A DNA stretch of 64,000 bases from JAILEN01 sp036723975. GTDB taxonomy: Bacteria > Bacillota > Clostridia > Lachnospirales > Lachnospiraceae. The stretch lies in the NCBI GenBank assembly GCA_036723975.1, contig DAIMGJ010000008.1:30401-94400 (forward strand), read 5' to 3'. A program made the position numbers and the translations under genes. This document shows positions 62,864 to 64,000 of this stretch, in pieces (position 1 is the stretch's first letter; each line of letters begins with the position of its first letter). The notes beneath the pieces are model-generated. The model made no database searches. It was given only the letters and a program-made list of their open reading frames with translations, and was not told the DNA's origin.

Positions 62864-63301
62864 ATCTGGCGGGACTCGCCAGAACAACAAAAAATCATTC
62901 GAATATTGGATTGACGTTTTTCCTGTACCATAGTATTATCCTTTTTAAAGGAAATGGGTTTTTTGTCTGGTAAGCGATTATTCGCCGAGAGAGTTGCTCG
63001 TTTCTTTTTTTATGTCTATAACATCATAAACCGGAAGTGCGAATCTCGAGTCATATCTATACCATCCATTTTTTGCATCTCTCTTATGTTTTTTTCGCGG
63101 TTCTCTCTAAAATACTTACCAACGGATATTTCTATCATTTCCGGAATTCCTGTTGCAGCATTCGCTTTTGCCTTTGCATTTGCTCCTTTAAGGCTATTCG
63201 TATAGTAACTGTTTTACCCATGAGAACCACAGTCTCCACTGTTGTCCGGCTGAGCGACCGAATATCATAAAGACATAGAGTGGCTACCTCAACAATATTC
63301 T
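62864..63301. other. Gene-free AT-rich stretch with decayed coding traces
   Basis: No intact gene. On the minus strand a frame near 63210-63290 reads VETVVLMG, which resembles the C-terminal end of RlmD-type 23S rRNA methyltransferases, and ends at 63135. An overlapping frame (63017-63210) encodes GANAKAKANAATGIPEMIEI, then KYFRENREKNI and breaks after RDS, with a plausible continuation LPVYDVIDIKKETSNS in the next frame. These look like frameshifted remains. A plus ORF at 62954-63205 is its complement and rejected. Confidence 0.35.
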
Positions 63302-64000
63302 TTATTCTATTAGAGCATCTTTTGTAACTGTTTTTGAATAAACAAAATCCATATCACCATCTATAAGTACTATATCTCTGTACATATTAGGATTAAGGAG
63401 TTTTATCACTTCAGCCTGTGAGATATAAAAACTAATCCCCGGTGCATTGCAACTCAAAAGATCTACACCCGCATCTTCAACATCTTTATGTGTAATTAAA
63501 TACAAAATATTCTCCAGACAGCTATACTCTCTGTAGTCTCTCAAACCCGGATCATGACCATAATTCTTATTTGGATCATCCTCCTCATAATCATATGTTG
63601 GTATAATAAGGTCCTTGTTCTCAACTCTCAATTCATCAAAAGCATAGCCATAATCATATACAGAAAAAAATATTCCCTGTCCAACAATAAAACTCTCAAG
63701 ATAAGGAGTGCAATTATTGATGTGGATATACTGTTGAATTTGAAGATTGTTCCGCTCAAGGACATCAGTTTTAATCAATTCAAAAAGCTTGACTCTGCTA
63801 AGGCTTATACTATCTATCAAATCTCTCTTTGAAATCAATTTTTCTTTTTCGTTCTTGATTTCATTAACATAGTCAACATCTTCAATATATTCATTAACGC
63901 TCTGATAGCCAGCCATCCTTGCTTCATTCTCAAACATTTTTCCGGCCACCATAAACTTGAGCGGATAGATACTCTTTATCGCTTCTGTGTTATTTCGCAA
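63302..64000 (-). CDS. Hypothetical protein, 5' end beyond the window
   Basis: 233 codons with stop at 63302 and frame open to the edge, so the N-terminus is missing. Acidic, soluble, no membrane segment. Notable stretches are FMVAGKMFENEARMAGY, YDYEEDDPNKNYGHDPG and VLIDGDMDFVYSKT. The gene is more AT-rich than its neighbours on the left, suggesting a transferred region. No family recognised. Confidence 0.7.
   Translation of the reverse strand: MRNNTEAIKSIYPLKFMVAGKMFENEARMAGYQSVNEYIEDVDYVNEIKNEKEKLISKRDLIDSISLSRVKLFELIKTDVLERNNLQIQQYIHINNCTPYLESFIVGQGIFFSVYDYGYAFDELRVENKDLIIPTYDYEEDDPNKNYGHDPGLRDYREYSCLENILYLITHKDVEDAGVDLLSCNAPGISFYISQAEVIKLLNPNMYRDIVLIDGDMDFVYSKTVTKDALIE

Noticed and set aside
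62954..63205. Plus-strand frame with AFAFAFA repeat
   Set aside because: It is the complement of the minus-strand AKAKANA trace; no ribosome site and hydrophobic low-complexity content from strand reversal.

Overview
The window looks like a chromosomal segment of a low-GC Gram-positive anaerobe of the class Clostridia, most likely family Lachnospiraceae (Butyrivibrio/Roseburia-like). This is inferred from the AT-rich but balanced codon use, strong AGGAGG ribosome sites, the Mgl-type sugar transporter, the fused FeoA-FeoB, the YvyF-type flagellar protein, the rhamnose cell-wall genes and the DtxR family type. No rRNA, tRNA or CRISPR was seen. Genus is not determinable from this text alone.

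Layout. 1-1905: 3'-truncated rhamnan-synthesis (RgpF-like) plus HAD gene, divergent from a DtxR-type metalloregulator and a small unknown protein (2034-2881). 2863-12457: sugar-sensing and uptake block on the minus strand: MglB-MglA-MglC transporter, a terminator, then a small membrane protein, a YesN-type regulator, a YesM-type kinase and two further sugar-binding proteins. 12706-15069: pyruvate kinase and carbamate kinase. 15243-23173 and on to 31451: cell-surface block: HtrA protease, LCP ligase, glycosyltransferase, polyprenyl sugar-phosphate transferase, UDP-sugar pyrophosphorylase, a MacB-like exporter with two HlyD-type adaptors, the complete dTDP-rhamnose set (RfbA, B, C, D) and UDP-galactopyranose mutase. 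31453-33453: 2-isopropylmalate synthase and an HPr. 33465-37089: c-di-AMP synthesis (CdaA, CdaR) with two membrane proteins. 37196-38309: ComF and YvyF. 38467-42038: an orphan substrate-binding lipoprotein and RecD2 helicase. 42192-45141: beta-helix lipoprotein, DUF4956 protein, thioredoxin.

45179-47800 is a scar-like accessory patch: an Rpn/PD-(D/E)XK nuclease-like gene, an unknown small gene, a fragment resembling the end of a DUF3800 gene, and a secreted low-complexity protein whose upstream region has a C10-A7 homopolymer. 47800-51156: a GT2 glycosyltransferase with two polytopic membrane proteins. 51158-52363: a GGDEF-PAS protein. 52381-57400: an operon resembling dlt (adenylating ligase, carrier protein, MBOAT, SGNH protein) headed by an aspartate/glutamate-type racemase; this is the most interesting system in the window because the racemase active-site motif and the SGNH nucleophile both depart from the usual residues. 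57563-61756: lipoprotein, transglutaminase-like protein and FeoAB in one likely transcript. 61970-62863: PAP2-type membrane protein. The last 1.1 kb is AT-rich with decayed coding traces and a 5'-truncated unknown gene.

How the genes fit together: most of the window serves the cell envelope. It makes and exports rhamnose/galactofuranose-containing polymer, attaches it through LCP, and decorates a polymer with an activated acyl or D-amino-acid group. Beside this sit sugar sensing and uptake feeding glycolysis, metal homeostasis and second-messenger (c-di-AMP, c-di-GMP) genes.
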